NCBI RefSeq assembly: GCF_022867865.1
Contig: NZ_JALIEC010000003.1
Span: 62,001-126,000 of the forward strand
Length of the DNA: 64,000 nt
From: Phaeobacter sp. J2-8
Lineage (GTDB): Bacteria > Pseudomonadota > Alphaproteobacteria > Rhodobacterales > Rhodobacteraceae
Reading direction: 5' to 3'
A program made the translations under genes and the position numbers. The notes beneath the pieces are model-generated. The model was not told the origin of the DNA and made no database searches. It was given only the letters and a program-made list of their open reading frames with translations. Every line of letters begins with the position of its first letter. Position 1 is the first letter of the stretch. Shown piece by piece: positions 29,005 through 37,753 of this stretch.

Positions 29005-29910
29005 ATGGACCGTCTGACAGAAATGGAAGCGTTTGCCACAGTGGTCGATCAAGGCGGGTTCACCGATGCGGCGCGAAAGATGGGGATTTCGAAATCCGCT
29101 GTGTCCAAACATGTATCCTCGCTCGAAGCGCGTTTGGGTGCGCGGCTGTTGAATCGCACCACCCGCCGCGTCAGCCCCACCGAAATTGGCCTGGCCTATT
29201 ATGACCGGGCGCGGCGTGTGCTGAACGACGCAGGCGAGGCAGATGCGCTTGTCACGTCGATGCAATCGGCGCCTTCGGGATTGCTGCGCATTTCTGTCGC
29301 GACCGATTTCGGGGTCAATCACATGTCACCGATTTTGGGCGATTTCCTGTCTGAATTCCCCGACATCACCGTCAACATGGTTCTGAACAATCGTTATGTC
29401 GAACTGATTTCCGAAGGTTTCGACATGGCCGTGCGTATCGGAGAGCTGGAAGACAGCACGCTTCGCGCCCGCAAGCTGACCGAGACCACCAAGCGCATGA
29501 TCGCCAGCCCGGCCTATTTCGAAAAATATGGCCGCCCGCAACGGATTGACGATCTGAACGAACACAAGCTGCTGCATTATTCCAACCAATCCAGCGGCAA
29601 TGTCTGGAAGGTCACGGCCCCCTCTGGCGAAAAACGTCAGGTGCGTACCGCCGGGTGGCTGAGCGTCAATGACGGGCAATCGCTTCTGAACGCCGCTGTT
29701 GCCGGGCTGGGCATCGCGTATCTTCCGTCCTACCTGTATGCGGATGCAATGGCGCAGGGTCTGGTCATGGATGCAATTCCCGACCTGCCAAACGAGACCC
29801 AAGGCATCTACGCGGTCTACCCGCCGGGCCGGTTCACCCAGCCCAAGGTGCGTGCCTTTATCGACTTTCTGGTGCATTCCTTTGCCGACAAAGGCCCGAC
29901 AGAATGGTAA
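29005..29910 (+). CDS. LysR family transcriptional regulator
   Basis: LysR regulator, 301 residues. The winged HTH occupies 1-60 (MDRLTEMEAFATVVDQGGFT, AARKMGISKSAVSKHVSSLE, LLNRTTRRVSPTE), followed by the PBP2 effector domain (GLLRISVATDFGVNHMSPIL ...). It resembles the CrgA/DsdC-like subgroup common in alphaproteobacteria. ATG 29005 has GAGG at 28993-28996; the longer frame from 28873 has no conserved sequence. It is divergent from the VOC gene; effector unknown. Confidence 0.93.
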   Translation: MDRLTEMEAFATVVDQGGFTDAARKMGISKSAVSKHVSSLEARLGARLLNRTTRRVSPTEIGLAYYDRARRVLNDAGEADALVTSMQSAPSGLLRISVATDFGVNHMSPILGDFLSEFPDITVNMVLNNRYVELISEGFDMAVRIGELEDSTLRARKLTETTKRMIASPAYFEKYGRPQRIDDLNEHKLLHYSNQSSGNVWKVTAPSGEKRQVRTAGWLSVNDGQSLLNAAVAGLGIAYLPSYLYADAMAQGLVMDAIPDLPNETQGIYAVYPPGRFTQPKVRAFIDFLVHSFADKGPTEW

Positions 29911-29932
29911 GTCAAATCAAGTAAGGTATTGG

Positions 29933-29957
29933 AAAGGCGGGAGTGTTCCCGCCTTTT
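29933..29957. terminator. Bidirectional terminator between LysR and HIT genes
   Basis: Perfect 9-bp stem AAAGGCGGG (29933-29941) / CCCGCCTTT (29948-29956), loop AGTGTT, with T-rich flank on each strand. It serves the convergent LysR (+) and HIT (-) genes. Confidence 0.85.
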
Positions 29958-29961
29958 GCCG

Positions 29962-30339
29962 TTATGCCGGGTTCAGCATCCGGCCCAACGACCGCCCGCC
30001 CAGAATGTGGACATGAAGATGTGGCACCTCTTGGACACCGTCACGACCGGCATTGGCGATCATGCGAAATCCGCCGCCCTGATCCAGCGAAACACCACAG
30101 ATCTTGGCGACCGCCCCAATGCTGCGGACGTAATCGGTGATTTCGGCTTCACTGGCCTCCGTCGCAAAGTGGTCAAAGCTGACATAGGCGCCTTTCGGGA
30201 TCACCAGAACATGTGTCGGCGCCTGGGGGGTGATATCCTTGAACGCGAGTGAATGCTCGGATTCAAATACCGGTTCACTGGGAATTTCGCCCCGCAGGAT
30301 ACGGGCAAAAATGTTCTGGTCGTCATAGGCATATGCCAT
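29962..30339 (-). CDS. HIT family protein
   Basis: Histidine-triad nucleotide hydrolase (HinT/PKCI type), 125 residues. The N-terminal NIFARILRGEIPSEPVFE and the triad HLHVHILGG (His-x-His-x-His) near the C-terminus are complete. Family members hydrolyse adenosine phosphoramidates. Start ATG 30339 has GAGGA upstream; an alternative TTG nine bases earlier overlaps the preceding gene's stop. It directly follows the DUF5928 glycosyltransferase on the minus strand. Confidence 0.93.
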   Translation of the reverse strand: MAYAYDDQNIFARILRGEIPSEPVFESEHSLAFKDITPQAPTHVLVIPKGAYVSFDHFATEASEAEITDYVRSIGAVAKICGVSLDQGGGFRMIANAGRDGVQEVPHLHVHILGGRSLGRMLNPA

Positions 30340-30347
30340 GGCAGTCC

Positions 30348-31925
30348 TCAATCAGCAAAAAGTTTGTCGGTTAGGGCGATTTCCAGTGACGTTTCTGGCG
30401 TCGCCTGAAGAAATTCTGCAAGCGCCAGGGCCTTGACCTCTGGCGGGTCGCTTTCGCGCATCATGCTGTGATTTACAAATCCGGCATCGCGGATCTGGTT
30501 GCTTTCAAACGCCAGATCGTTGCGAATTGTCGGCAACAGCCGTTTCAAGGCATCGGGTTTTGTGCGCTCTCCGGCCAGACCCACGCGCTGGGCATGGCCC
30601 ACAAGGTAGCTGTCGGAAAAGTCGCATTCGACCTCCAGCATACGGGTCACAGACCGGTCCCCGTAAAAATCCTGCAACAAATCGACATTTGCGGGGTCGA
30701 GGCAGATGACCAAACGGTTGGTATCGAAATTGTCGAACAACATGCGCAGCAAGGCCCGTCGGTGGCGGTGACGTTTGTCCATTGTGGTCTGAATACCGCC
30801 CAGATCCGGCAGCGGGCAGCTGTTTTCGTTGAACAAATATTCGACCGCGGGAATATTCGTCAGCTGCTGAATGCGGGACACCAGACGTTTGGCCACATGC
30901 CATTTCTTGCACACCACAATCAGCATTTCGCGGTTTCGCCCAAGCGAGCCTTCATTTTCCCAGAAGCGTGGTGCGAAACGGCGGCCATCGCGGCCCCGCC
31001 CCGCCAGAAAATGATAGAGCCCGCGCCCCTCGTTCGAGATCTGAAATTCTGCCCCATCCGAAGAGTAAAGCACCCCAAGCCGCCGCTTCAATTCATGCGC
31101 ATCGGCGCTGATCTTGCGGGCGAACAGAAAATCCTGGCTGAGCAACAGGTCATAATGGTCATTGTGAAAATTGACCGGCATGCCGTAGTCGGAGAATATC
31201 AGAAACGTCAGCGTGCGGCTGCGAATTTCTTCTTCCGGCACCAGATGGCGCACCAGGGTTTGAAAAAATGTCTCGTCCGGAATCCAGGTGGTGGCGAAAA
31301 ATCGCATCACATCCCGGCGTTCCCGGGTAAAATCCAATATCAATTCGATTGTGCGACGGCGCAGGCACCACCATTGGCTGCCGATCATGATCTGCAGATC
31401 CGCCGGAATCTCACGCTCCAGCCCCAGCTTCTTTTGCAGGTTCATTGCCGCGTAAAACAGCGTTTTGTTTTGCCGTTCGTTGAAGTAATGGCGGTAGATC
31501 AGCCGCTCTGCCTGGATTCCGGTCTTGATCCAGTCGCTTTCGAAAAAATCAAAACTTTCGATAAAGTCGGCGTCGTTTTCATCAAGAAATTCATGCACAT
31601 ACTCGGCCGATTTGATCGGCATGCAATCGCCGGACAGCATGTAGAAATGCGTCGCTTCGGGAAACGCTTCGACCGCCGCTTCGATGGCGTAAAGGGTGGC
31701 CTGCACCAGGCTCCATTCCCCCCAACCGCATTTGAGCCGCCGCTTCGCAAAGGTGACATGTTCATTTCCATCCAAAGCGGCACGGATCTGGTCATAATAT
31801 GCTTTTGGGGCGCGGGCATCAAAATGCACCGACAGATAATCGCCGCGTGCGGTCAGCCGCTGGGCCTGTTTGATTATGGCCTCCGGATCCTTGTGACACA
31901 GCAATATGAAGGCGATTTTGGCCAT
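30348..31925 (-). CDS. GT14-type beta-1,6-N-acetylglucosaminyltransferase with DUF5928 domain
   Basis: Glycosyltransferase of 525 residues. Residues 1 to about 270 match the core-2/I-branching enzyme (GT14) fold: IAFILLCHKDPEAI, YLSVHFDARAPKAYY, THFYMLSGDCMPIKSAEYVH and GSQWWCLRRRTIELI. The remainder is the DUF5928 region seen with this enzyme in Rhodobacterales (KRRLGVLYSSDGAEF onward). No membrane helix. Such enzymes add GlcNAc branches to surface or extracellular polysaccharide. It is divergent from a sulfotransferase gene across 139 bases, suggesting that the two modify the same glycan. Confidence 0.85.
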   Translation of the reverse strand: MAKIAFILLCHKDPEAIIKQAQRLTARGDYLSVHFDARAPKAYYDQIRAALDGNEHVTFAKRRLKCGWGEWSLVQATLYAIEAAVEAFPEATHFYMLSGDCMPIKSAEYVHEFLDENDADFIESFDFFESDWIKTGIQAERLIYRHYFNERQNKTLFYAAMNLQKKLGLEREIPADLQIMIGSQWWCLRRRTIELILDFTRERRDVMRFFATTWIPDETFFQTLVRHLVPEEEIRSRTLTFLIFSDYGMPVNFHNDHYDLLLSQDFLFARKISADAHELKRRLGVLYSSDGAEFQISNEGRGLYHFLAGRGRDGRRFAPRFWENEGSLGRNREMLIVVCKKWHVAKRLVSRIQQLTNIPAVEYLFNENSCPLPDLGGIQTTMDKRHRHRRALLRMLFDNFDTNRLVICLDPANVDLLQDFYGDRSVTRMLEVECDFSDSYLVGHAQRVGLAGERTKPDALKRLLPTIRNDLAFESNQIRDAGFVNHSMMRESDPPEVKALALAEFLQATPETSLEIALTDKLFAD

Positions 31926-31983
31926 TACTTTGTGTGATTTCCCCCACGATTATGCCGCAGTATCAGGTTAAGGCTGAATTTCC

Positions 31984-32016
31984 ATTGAATAAACAGGCTT
32001 TATTACGAAATTCAAT
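31984..32016. promoter_or_regulatory. Nested palindrome between glycosyltransferase and sulfotransferase genes
   Basis: Outer arms ATTGAAT (31984-31990) / ATTCAAT (32010-32016) enclose inner arms AATAAA (31988-31993) / TTTATT (31999-32004). A -10-like TATAGT follows near 32022. Possible shared operator; no binding protein identified. Confidence 0.35.
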
Positions 32017-32064
32017 CCAGCGTATAGTCGCTGAAAAGCAAAAACCGGCAGGAGGCAGAACACA

Positions 32065-32883
32065 GTGGGCTTTCCAGGCACTTGGATGACAGAAAGTGAG
32101 AGCGTGGTGTACCGCGTGGTGCCGAAATGTGCCTGCTCGACCATCGGTCAGATCCTGTATTATTCCGACCATGGCGCGTTTTATGATGGCGACATCCATG
32201 ATGCGACGCAGGGGCTGCATAAATGGGCGCGCGAAGAAAGCCAGCAGGTGATCAACGCCAACGTCAAGATGCATCAGGCCTATGCCTTTACCTGTGTGCG
32301 CAACCCTTATACCCGCATCCTGTCGTCGTTCTTTGACAAGATCTGCGGCATCCAACGCAACGGCAACCGGTATCGCGGCAATTTGGTGCCGATGCTGATT
32401 CAGAAATACGGGATCGAGGTTGGCGGCGACGATGGCAAAGGCGAATTCGACCAGATCGCCAGCTTCCGCCGCTTCCTTTTGTTTGCCCGGGATACGATTC
32501 GCTGGCGCCAACCGATGGATCCCGACATCCATTGGTCCGCCACCTCGGGCCATGTGTCGACCTTTATCGCCAACGGTGGCCGGTATGATCGGATCATCTG
32601 GACCGAAAAATTCAACGAGGGCATGAGCCAGGTGCTGGATGCGATCGAAACGCCGCATGCGATAAAACTGGATGACATTCCACGTTTCAACGAATCCGAA
32701 GGTCACGGACCAAAGCGGCTGCATCCGGTCGAGGATTATTTCGACGATCTGTCGATGCATCTGGTCTATGAAATGTACAAACGGGATTTCGATCTCTTTA
32801 AATATGATGTCGCCAACCCGGCAAACAAACAGCCGGTGGATGAGATCGACCTTGACGAGGTGCATGCGAAGCTGGGGGAATAG
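32065..32883 (+). CDS. Sulfotransferase family 2 protein
   Basis: PAPS-dependent carbohydrate sulfotransferase (Sulfotransfer_2 family), 272 residues, no signal peptide. The 5'-phosphosulfate loop is VVPKCACSTIGQ at 18-29 and the 3'-phosphate motif is CVRNPYTRILSSFF at 77-90. The start is GTG 32065, supported by GGAGG nine bases upstream. It pairs divergently with the DUF5928 glycosyltransferase, consistent with sulfation of a capsule or exopolysaccharide. Confidence 0.88.
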   Translation: MGFPGTWMTESESVVYRVVPKCACSTIGQILYYSDHGAFYDGDIHDATQGLHKWAREESQQVINANVKMHQAYAFTCVRNPYTRILSSFFDKICGIQRNGNRYRGNLVPMLIQKYGIEVGGDDGKGEFDQIASFRRFLLFARDTIRWRQPMDPDIHWSATSGHVSTFIANGGRYDRIIWTEKFNEGMSQVLDAIETPHAIKLDDIPRFNESEGHGPKRLHPVEDYFDDLSMHLVYEMYKRDFDLFKYDVANPANKQPVDEIDLDEVHAKLGE

Positions 32884-32921
32884 CGCCTGATCCCACAGCC
32901 CGCCGATGCATATCCGTCGCA

Positions 32922-32989
32922 GTCCCGGATCTGATCCGGGACCTCATATCAATTTTGTCGACCAGGAGGCCCCGGATCATGTCCGGGGC
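32922..32989. repeat. Dispersed palindrome B, twin copy
   Basis: Two 21-bp palindromes, 32922-32942 (GTCCCGGATC ... TCCGGGAC) and 32969-32989 (GCCCCGGATC ... TCCGGGGC), separated by 26 bases. They lie between the convergent sulfotransferase and kinase genes and match loci at 51223 and 59115. Confidence 0.8.
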
Positions 32990-33011
32990 TTGCTGTTCGC
33001 AGCTGGCGATA

Positions 33012-34010
33012 TCAGCCTGCTTCGCCGAGGCCGGCTGCTTCGAACACCTGCTTCAATTCGGTCTCCGCGCGTGGCCCGATGTGGCGGATCACTTCGCCTG
33101 CGACGGTACAGCCCATGCGCCCGGCCGTTTCCATATCCTGCCCGGTCACCAGACCATAGAGAAAGCCGGCCGCAAACCCGTCACCCGCGCCCGTGGCATC
33201 GACCGGCGTGATCTTTTGCACGCCAACATCCGTGCGCACGCCATCGGCAATGATCGTGACCCCGTCACCTGACCGGGTACAGGCCACCAGGGGACAGATG
33301 GCCGCCACCTTATCCAGCGCGGCATCCAGATCGTCAGTCTCATATAGGGATTTGATTTCAGCGGCGTTGCCGATCACGTAATCCAGTTCGTGTTCGATCA
33401 GGTTCAGGAAATCGGCGCGGTGGCGATCCACACAGAAGGGATCGGAAATCGCAATGCCCGATTTGCCACCCGCGGCACTACAGGCGCGCGCCATGCGGAT
33501 GAACGCCTGTTTGCTTTTGTCCTTGTCGAACAGATAACCTTCGAGAAACACCACCTCGGCATTGCGCGCGACGTTTTCGTCGACGTCATCCGGGCCCAGA
33601 TCGGCAGAGATCCCCAGATAGGTGTTCATCGACCGCTCGCCATCCGGCGAGACAAAGATCATGCTGCGCGAGGTCGGCAGATCGCCGCCCGGCACCGGCG
33701 CGTTGACATAGGCCGTGCCGGCCTTTTCCATCGCATCGGCATAGAACCGCCCCAGCGCATCGTCATGCACCCGGCCGACAAATGCCGTGCGCAGCCCCAG
33801 ATTGCCGATGCCCGCCAGCGTATTGGCGACCGATCCGCCTGCCGCCTGTTTGCGTTCACCCATCGCACCATAAAGCATTTCCGCGCGATCCTTTTCGATC
33901 AGCTGCATGATGCCCTTCTGGATGCCCATGTGATCGAGAAAGCTGTCGTCGGCCTGGGTGATCACATCGACCACGGCGTTGCCGATACCGACAACCTGAT
34001 AGGTTTTCAT
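33012..34010 (-). CDS. PfkB family carbohydrate kinase (adenosine kinase-like)
   Basis: Ribokinase/PfkB kinase of 332 residues. Signature 1 region AAGGSVANTLAGIGNLG near 57-73 and signature 2 VDATGAGDGFAAGFLYGL near 275-292, which holds the catalytic Asp in GAGD. The N-terminal YQVVGIGNAVVDVI is typical of bacterial adenosine or inosine kinases. It phosphorylates a nucleoside or sugar with ATP; substrate assignment is by resemblance only. Its start overlaps the nth stop by ATGA, so it is translated with nth. Confidence 0.9.
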   Translation of the reverse strand: MKTYQVVGIGNAVVDVITQADDSFLDHMGIQKGIMQLIEKDRAEMLYGAMGERKQAAGGSVANTLAGIGNLGLRTAFVGRVHDDALGRFYADAMEKAGTAYVNAPVPGGDLPTSRSMIFVSPDGERSMNTYLGISADLGPDDVDENVARNAEVVFLEGYLFDKDKSKQAFIRMARACSAAGGKSGIAISDPFCVDRHRADFLNLIEHELDYVIGNAAEIKSLYETDDLDAALDKVAAICPLVACTRSGDGVTIIADGVRTDVGVQKITPVDATGAGDGFAAGFLYGLVTGQDMETAGRMGCTVAGEVIRHIGPRAETELKQVFEAAGLGEAG

Positions 34011-34651
34011 AGGTTCTTGTCCTCAAATTCACAGAGATCGCGGATCAGGCAGGTGCCACATTGTGGCTTGCGCGCCTTGCAATGATACCGCCCATGCAAA
34101 ATCAGCCAGTGATGCGCATGTTGTTGGAAATCCACCGGGATATTATCCTCGATGGCGCGTTCGACGGCGTCGACATCCTTGCCCGGGCAAATGCCCGACC
34201 GGTTGCCAACGCGAAAGATATGGGTATCGACGGCCTGTGCCGGATACTGCCACCACATGTTCAGCACCACATTCGCCGTCTTGCGCCCGACGCCGGGCAG
34301 CGAGATCAGCGCGGCGCGGCTGTTGGGCACCTCGCCGCCGTAGTCTTCGACCAGAATGCGCGACAGCTTGATGACGTTCTTGGCCTTGTTGCGGTACAGC
34401 CCGATGGTCTTGATATGCTCGATCAAGGCCTCTTCGCCGAGATCCAGCATCTTCTGCGGCGTGTCGGCGATTTTGAACAGCTCTTTGGTGGCCCTGTTGA
34501 CCCCCACATCGGTGGCCTGCGCCGAAAGCGCCACGGCCACCACCAGCGTATAGGCGTTGACGTGGTCCAATTCGCCCTTTGGCACGGCCTCGGCGGTTTG
34601 GAACCGTTCAAAGATCGCGCGGATCGTATGATAATCAAGCTGTTTTGCCAT
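34007..34651 (-). CDS. nth: Endonuclease III
   Basis: Endonuclease III, 214 residues, a DNA glycosylase/AP lyase removing oxidised pyrimidines. The helix-hairpin-helix LPGVGRKTANVV holds the catalytic Lys; Asp follows in AVDTHIFRVGNR. The iron-sulfur loop C-x6-C-x2-C-x5-C is complete at the C-terminus (CKARKPQCGTCLIRDLC). Homology starts at ATG 34651. It is divergent from an AraC-AGT repair gene with 94 bases between, forming a small repair locus. Confidence 0.95.
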   Translation of the reverse strand: MAKQLDYHTIRAIFERFQTAEAVPKGELDHVNAYTLVVAVALSAQATDVGVNRATKELFKIADTPQKMLDLGEEALIEHIKTIGLYRNKAKNVIKLSRILVEDYGGEVPNSRAALISLPGVGRKTANVVLNMWWQYPAQAVDTHIFRVGNRSGICPGKDVDAVERAIEDNIPVDFQQHAHHWLILHGRYHCKARKPQCGTCLIRDLCEFEDKNL

Positions 34652-34745
34652 ATGCGCTCTATGGCCCAGGTGGACGCTATGCGCAACATTCGGGTCGCGG
34701 TGGCGGGGCCAGATGTCTAGATTACGGGCAAAGGAGATCAGCCCC

Positions 34746-35585
34746 ATGACGGACCAGCAAGACGGATACCACTATCACATCATGCGCCGTGCGATTGACC
34801 TGATCGACGCCAGCGACACACCCCTGACGCTGGATGCTTTGGCGGGCGAAATGCATATGAGCCCGGCCCATTTTCAGCGGCTGTTTTCCAAATGGGTGGG
34901 GGTGTCCCCCAAACGGTATCAGCAATATCTGGCGCTGGGCCATGCCAAGTCCTTGTTGCGCGAGCGGTTTACCACGTTGGAGGCCGCGAATGGTGCGGGC
35001 CTGTCCGGTGGTGGGCGATTGCACGACCTGTTCCTGCGGTGGGAGGCGATGAGCCCAGGCGAATACGCCAATGGCGGCGCGGGGCTGACGCTTTATTGGG
35101 GTTGGTTTGACAGCCCCTTTGGTCGTGCCCTGGTGATGGGCAGCGACAAGGGGATCTGCGGATTGGGGTTCGCGGCGGAAACCGGCGACGGCGAATGCAT
35201 GCGCGATCTCTGTGGCCGCTGGCCGACGGCGGAATTTGTCGAATCGCCGGAGCGGCTGGTCCCGTGGGTGCGCGCCGCATTTGGCGAGGTGGCCGGCGCA
35301 GAAACGCCGCTCTATCTGATTGGTGCGCCGTTTCAGATCAAGGTGTGGGAGGCGCTGTTGGCCATCCCGTCGGGTCATGTCACCACCTATTCCGAAATTG
35401 CCCAGTCCATCGGCAATCCGCGTGCGGTGCGCGCGGTCGGCACGGCGGTCGGGCGCAATCCGATTTCCTGGCTGATCCCCTGTCACCGGGCCTTGCGCAA
35501 ATCCGGCGGCTTGGGCGGCTATCACTGGGGCTTGCCGGTCAAACGCGCGCTGCTGGCCTATGAATCCGCGCGGGCAGAGGCGTAA
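34746..35585 (+). CDS. Bifunctional AraC-type regulator / methylated-DNA-[protein]-cysteine S-methyltransferase
   Basis: Ada-like protein of 279 residues lacking the Ada zinc-cysteine N-domain. Residues about 10-115 are the AraC helix-turn-helix (LAGEMHMSPAHFQRLFSKWV, GVSPKRYQQYL); the rest is an O6-alkylguanine-DNA alkyltransferase with PFQIKVWEALLAIP, GTAVGRNP and acceptor Cys246 in IPCHRAL. It repairs alkylated bases and may regulate its own gene. ATG 34746 has AGGAG at 34732-34736. Confidence 0.92.
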   Translation: MTDQQDGYHYHIMRRAIDLIDASDTPLTLDALAGEMHMSPAHFQRLFSKWVGVSPKRYQQYLALGHAKSLLRERFTTLEAANGAGLSGGGRLHDLFLRWEAMSPGEYANGGAGLTLYWGWFDSPFGRALVMGSDKGICGLGFAAETGDGECMRDLCGRWPTAEFVESPERLVPWVRAAFGEVAGAETPLYLIGAPFQIKVWEALLAIPSGHVTTYSEIAQSIGNPRAVRAVGTAVGRNPISWLIPCHRALRKSGGLGGYHWGLPVKRALLAYESARAEA

Positions 35586-35705
35586 TTCCGCCCTGCAGCG
35601 ACCTTCCGCCGATTCCCCCTTGCACGAAGGTTTGAACATGCGCAGAGTCCCGCCTGATATATAGAACAACGCGACGCAAAGACCGTGTATCTTATGAGGC
35701 AAAAC

Positions 35706-36365
35706 ATGATTCTTCGACTGAACAAATCCCTTCTTTTGGTGTCCGCGGCAACCGTCGCATTGGCAGCTTGCACAACCGACGGTCCGAACCAGAACCAGAA
35801 AGCCCGCCAAGGCGCGGTTATTGGTGGTCTGGCCGGTGCGGCAGCGGGTCTGATTGCCGGCGGCAATGAGGTAGAAAAACGCAACCGGATCATCGGTGGC
35901 GCGGTTCTGGGCGCTGGCGCTGGCGCGGTGATCGGCAACAAGCTGGACCAACAGGAAGAAGACCTTCGTGCCAGCCTGCAAAATGGCAATGTCACCATCA
36001 ACAACACCGGCGACCGTCTGATCGTCACACTGCCGAACGACATTTTGTTCGCTGTGGATGACGCGACTGTGCGTCCTGACCTGCAACGCGATCTGCGCGC
36101 CATGGCGGGCAACCTTCAGGCCTATCCGAATTCCACAGTGCAAATCGTCGGCCACACCGACAGCGATGGGGATGCCGGCTACAACTTGGCGCTGTCGCAG
36201 CGTCGCGCACAATCGGTGGCCAATGTGCTGACCGCTTCTGGCGTGTCGTCGGGCCGGATTCAAACCATCGGTCGCGGCGAAGATCAGCCGATTTCGGATA
36301 ACCTGACGCCAGAGGGCAAGGCCCGCAACCGTCGGGTAGAGATTGTGATCCTGCCCAACGCCTAA
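35706..36365 (+). CDS. OmpA-family lipoprotein (YiaD/Pal-like)
   Basis: Outer-membrane lipoprotein of 219 residues. Signal peptide with lipobox LAAC, lipidated Cys22. Residues 36-82 hold two Gly-zipper segments (AVIGGLAGAAAGLIAGG and GGAVLGAGAGAVIGNKL), followed by the OmpA peptidoglycan-binding domain (about 110-219): VQIVGHTDSDGDAGYNLALS, RRAQSVANVL, NRRVEIVI. It should anchor the outer membrane to peptidoglycan. ATG 35706 has GAGG upstream. A strong terminator follows. Confidence 0.93.
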   Translation: MILRLNKSLLLVSAATVALAACTTDGPNQNQKARQGAVIGGLAGAAAGLIAGGNEVEKRNRIIGGAVLGAGAGAVIGNKLDQQEEDLRASLQNGNVTINNTGDRLIVTLPNDILFAVDDATVRPDLQRDLRAMAGNLQAYPNSTVQIVGHTDSDGDAGYNLALSQRRAQSVANVLTASGVSSGRIQTIGRGEDQPISDNLTPEGKARNRRVEIVILPNA

Positions 36366-36386
36366 ATCAGCAGTCTTTTGAATAGC

Positions 36387-36430
36387 AAAAGCCCCGGCGC
36401 GGTTATCGCGAACCGGGGCTTTTCATTTTT
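36387..36430 (+). terminator. Terminator after the OmpA lipoprotein gene
   Basis: Eleven-base stem AAAAGCCCCGG (36387-36397) / CCGGGGCTTTT (36413-36423) with an inner CGCG/CGCG pairing, followed by CATTTTT. Confidence 0.9.
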
Positions 36431-36525
36431 GGCGATGCTTGATGGCGCACAGTGGATATGTGCCCATGCCCCTTGCCATGTGGTGCAATCACATCCAACT
36501 TTGCACTGTCAGAAAAGGGGGCGAT

Positions 36526-37071
36526 ATGCCGATGAAGCTATTGGGAATATCCGGGGCGTTGCGGGCAGAATCCTCCAACCGGAAATTGATGTTAGAAGCG
36601 GCGCGCCTGTTCGGTGACTGCGACTTCATCGAAGCGGATCTGCATCTGCCGCTGTATGATGGCGATGTGGAAGACCGGGGTATTCCAGCCGAAGTGCAGC
36701 GCCTGGCCACCCAAATCGCCGCGGCGGATGCGGTGGTGATTTCCGGGCCAGAGTATAACAAAGGTATTTCCGGCGTGTTGAAAAACGCCCTGGATTGGGT
36801 CAGCCGAACCGAGGGCGCGCCCTGGGCGGACAAGCCTGTGGCCATCATGTCGTCAGCCAGCGGTCGATCCGGCGGCGAACGCACGCAGACCATGCTGCGG
36901 TCTTGCATGGTGGCGTTTCGGCCAAGGATCTTGCAGGGACCAGAGGTTCTGTTGGCGCAGGGCCGTCAGCAATTCGACGAGTCCGGGCGTTTGATCAACG
37001 AACGGACAGAAAAGTCTTTGGGTGATTTGATGGCAGCATTGCGAAACGCCGCTCAATCCAAAGCGGCCTAG
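36526..37071 (+). CDS. NADPH-dependent FMN reductase
   Basis: Flavodoxin-fold FMN reductase (azoreductase/ChrR-like), 181 residues. FMN-phosphate loop ISGALRAESSNRKL near 7-20, DLHLPLYDGD, then GPEYNKGISGVLKNALDWVSR, a family hallmark. It reduces FMN or quinones with NADPH and is cytoplasmic. ATG 36526 has AAAGGGGG upstream; the longer frame from 36439 starts inside the gap after a terminator and is not conserved. Confidence 0.93.
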   Translation: MPMKLLGISGALRAESSNRKLMLEAARLFGDCDFIEADLHLPLYDGDVEDRGIPAEVQRLATQIAAADAVVISGPEYNKGISGVLKNALDWVSRTEGAPWADKPVAIMSSASGRSGGERTQTMLRSCMVAFRPRILQGPEVLLAQGRQQFDESGRLINERTEKSLGDLMAALRNAAQSKAA

Positions 37072-37149
37072 CTGCCGCAAGCCCCGGAAACGCAGCGCCC
37101 CGAAACACAACTGCATGCTGCTGAAAGGTCTATCCCTTCAGCCATGCAA

Positions 37150-37698
37150 TCAATTGGAACCGGGTGGCACCGCGGACGGCGTGCGCGCACCGGCGCGGCG
37201 ATAGGCACGTAGCACCAGATAGGGATCAATCGCCTGACGACGGTAGGCGTCGTAATATTGATCCTCACGCATGATCTGCCAGGTGAAAAGCGACGCCCGT
37301 TTGCGGAATTCCAGATCCTCGGCGGCCAGTTGCGCCCGAATGCCGGTGTTCACACCCTGACGCGAGGCATAGGTCACCAATGCGCCGTCCCCTGCACCAA
37401 CCCCAGCACCGCGCGGGGTGGCGCGATTGCCGTCTCCGCCCAGGGCGGCGACCGCATCTGCTTCGGGTGTCAGGTCTGTGCGATTGTTGCCGCCCGGTGT
37501 CGGGGTCGGCAGCGCGGCAAAGCTTTCGGGTGTTTCCAGCGGCTTGGCGGGCACAATGGCGAATTCTTCCGGGCCATCGCCACGCACACGCAATTCGTGC
37601 AGACCAATATCGCGATTTCCACAGGCGGCAAGACCGACCATCAGGGCCAGCAACACACTCAGCTTTGCAATCGGATTTGCAATGCGCGGCATCGTCAT
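37150..37698 (-). CDS. DUF3035 lipoprotein (BamF-like)
   Basis: Lipoprotein of 182 residues, DUF3035 family, described in alphaproteobacteria as a BamF-type outer-membrane assembly component. The lipobox VGLAAC gives Cys26. After it come the conserved LHELRVRGDGPEEFAIVPAKPLE and AALPTPTPGG blocks, then a Gly/Ala-rich middle and a helical C-terminus. ATG 37698 has GGAG nine bases upstream; ATG 37692 is an alternative. It follows lspA, the signal peptidase that processes such lipoproteins. Confidence 0.88.
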   Translation of the reverse strand: MTMPRIANPIAKLSVLLALMVGLAACGNRDIGLHELRVRGDGPEEFAIVPAKPLETPESFAALPTPTPGGNNRTDLTPEADAVAALGGDGNRATPRGAGVGAGDGALVTYASRQGVNTGIRAQLAAEDLEFRKRASLFTWQIMREDQYYDAYRRQAIDPYLVLRAYRRAGARTPSAVPPGSN

Positions 37699-37753
37699 AC
37701 GTATCTTCTCCACCTGCTCTCTGGCCAAGACTTAACGGAATCCTTGGCCAAGG

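Noticed and set aside
30468-31937. Plus-strand frame of 489 codons
   Set aside because: Antisense to the DUF5928 glycosyltransferase; no recognisable domain.
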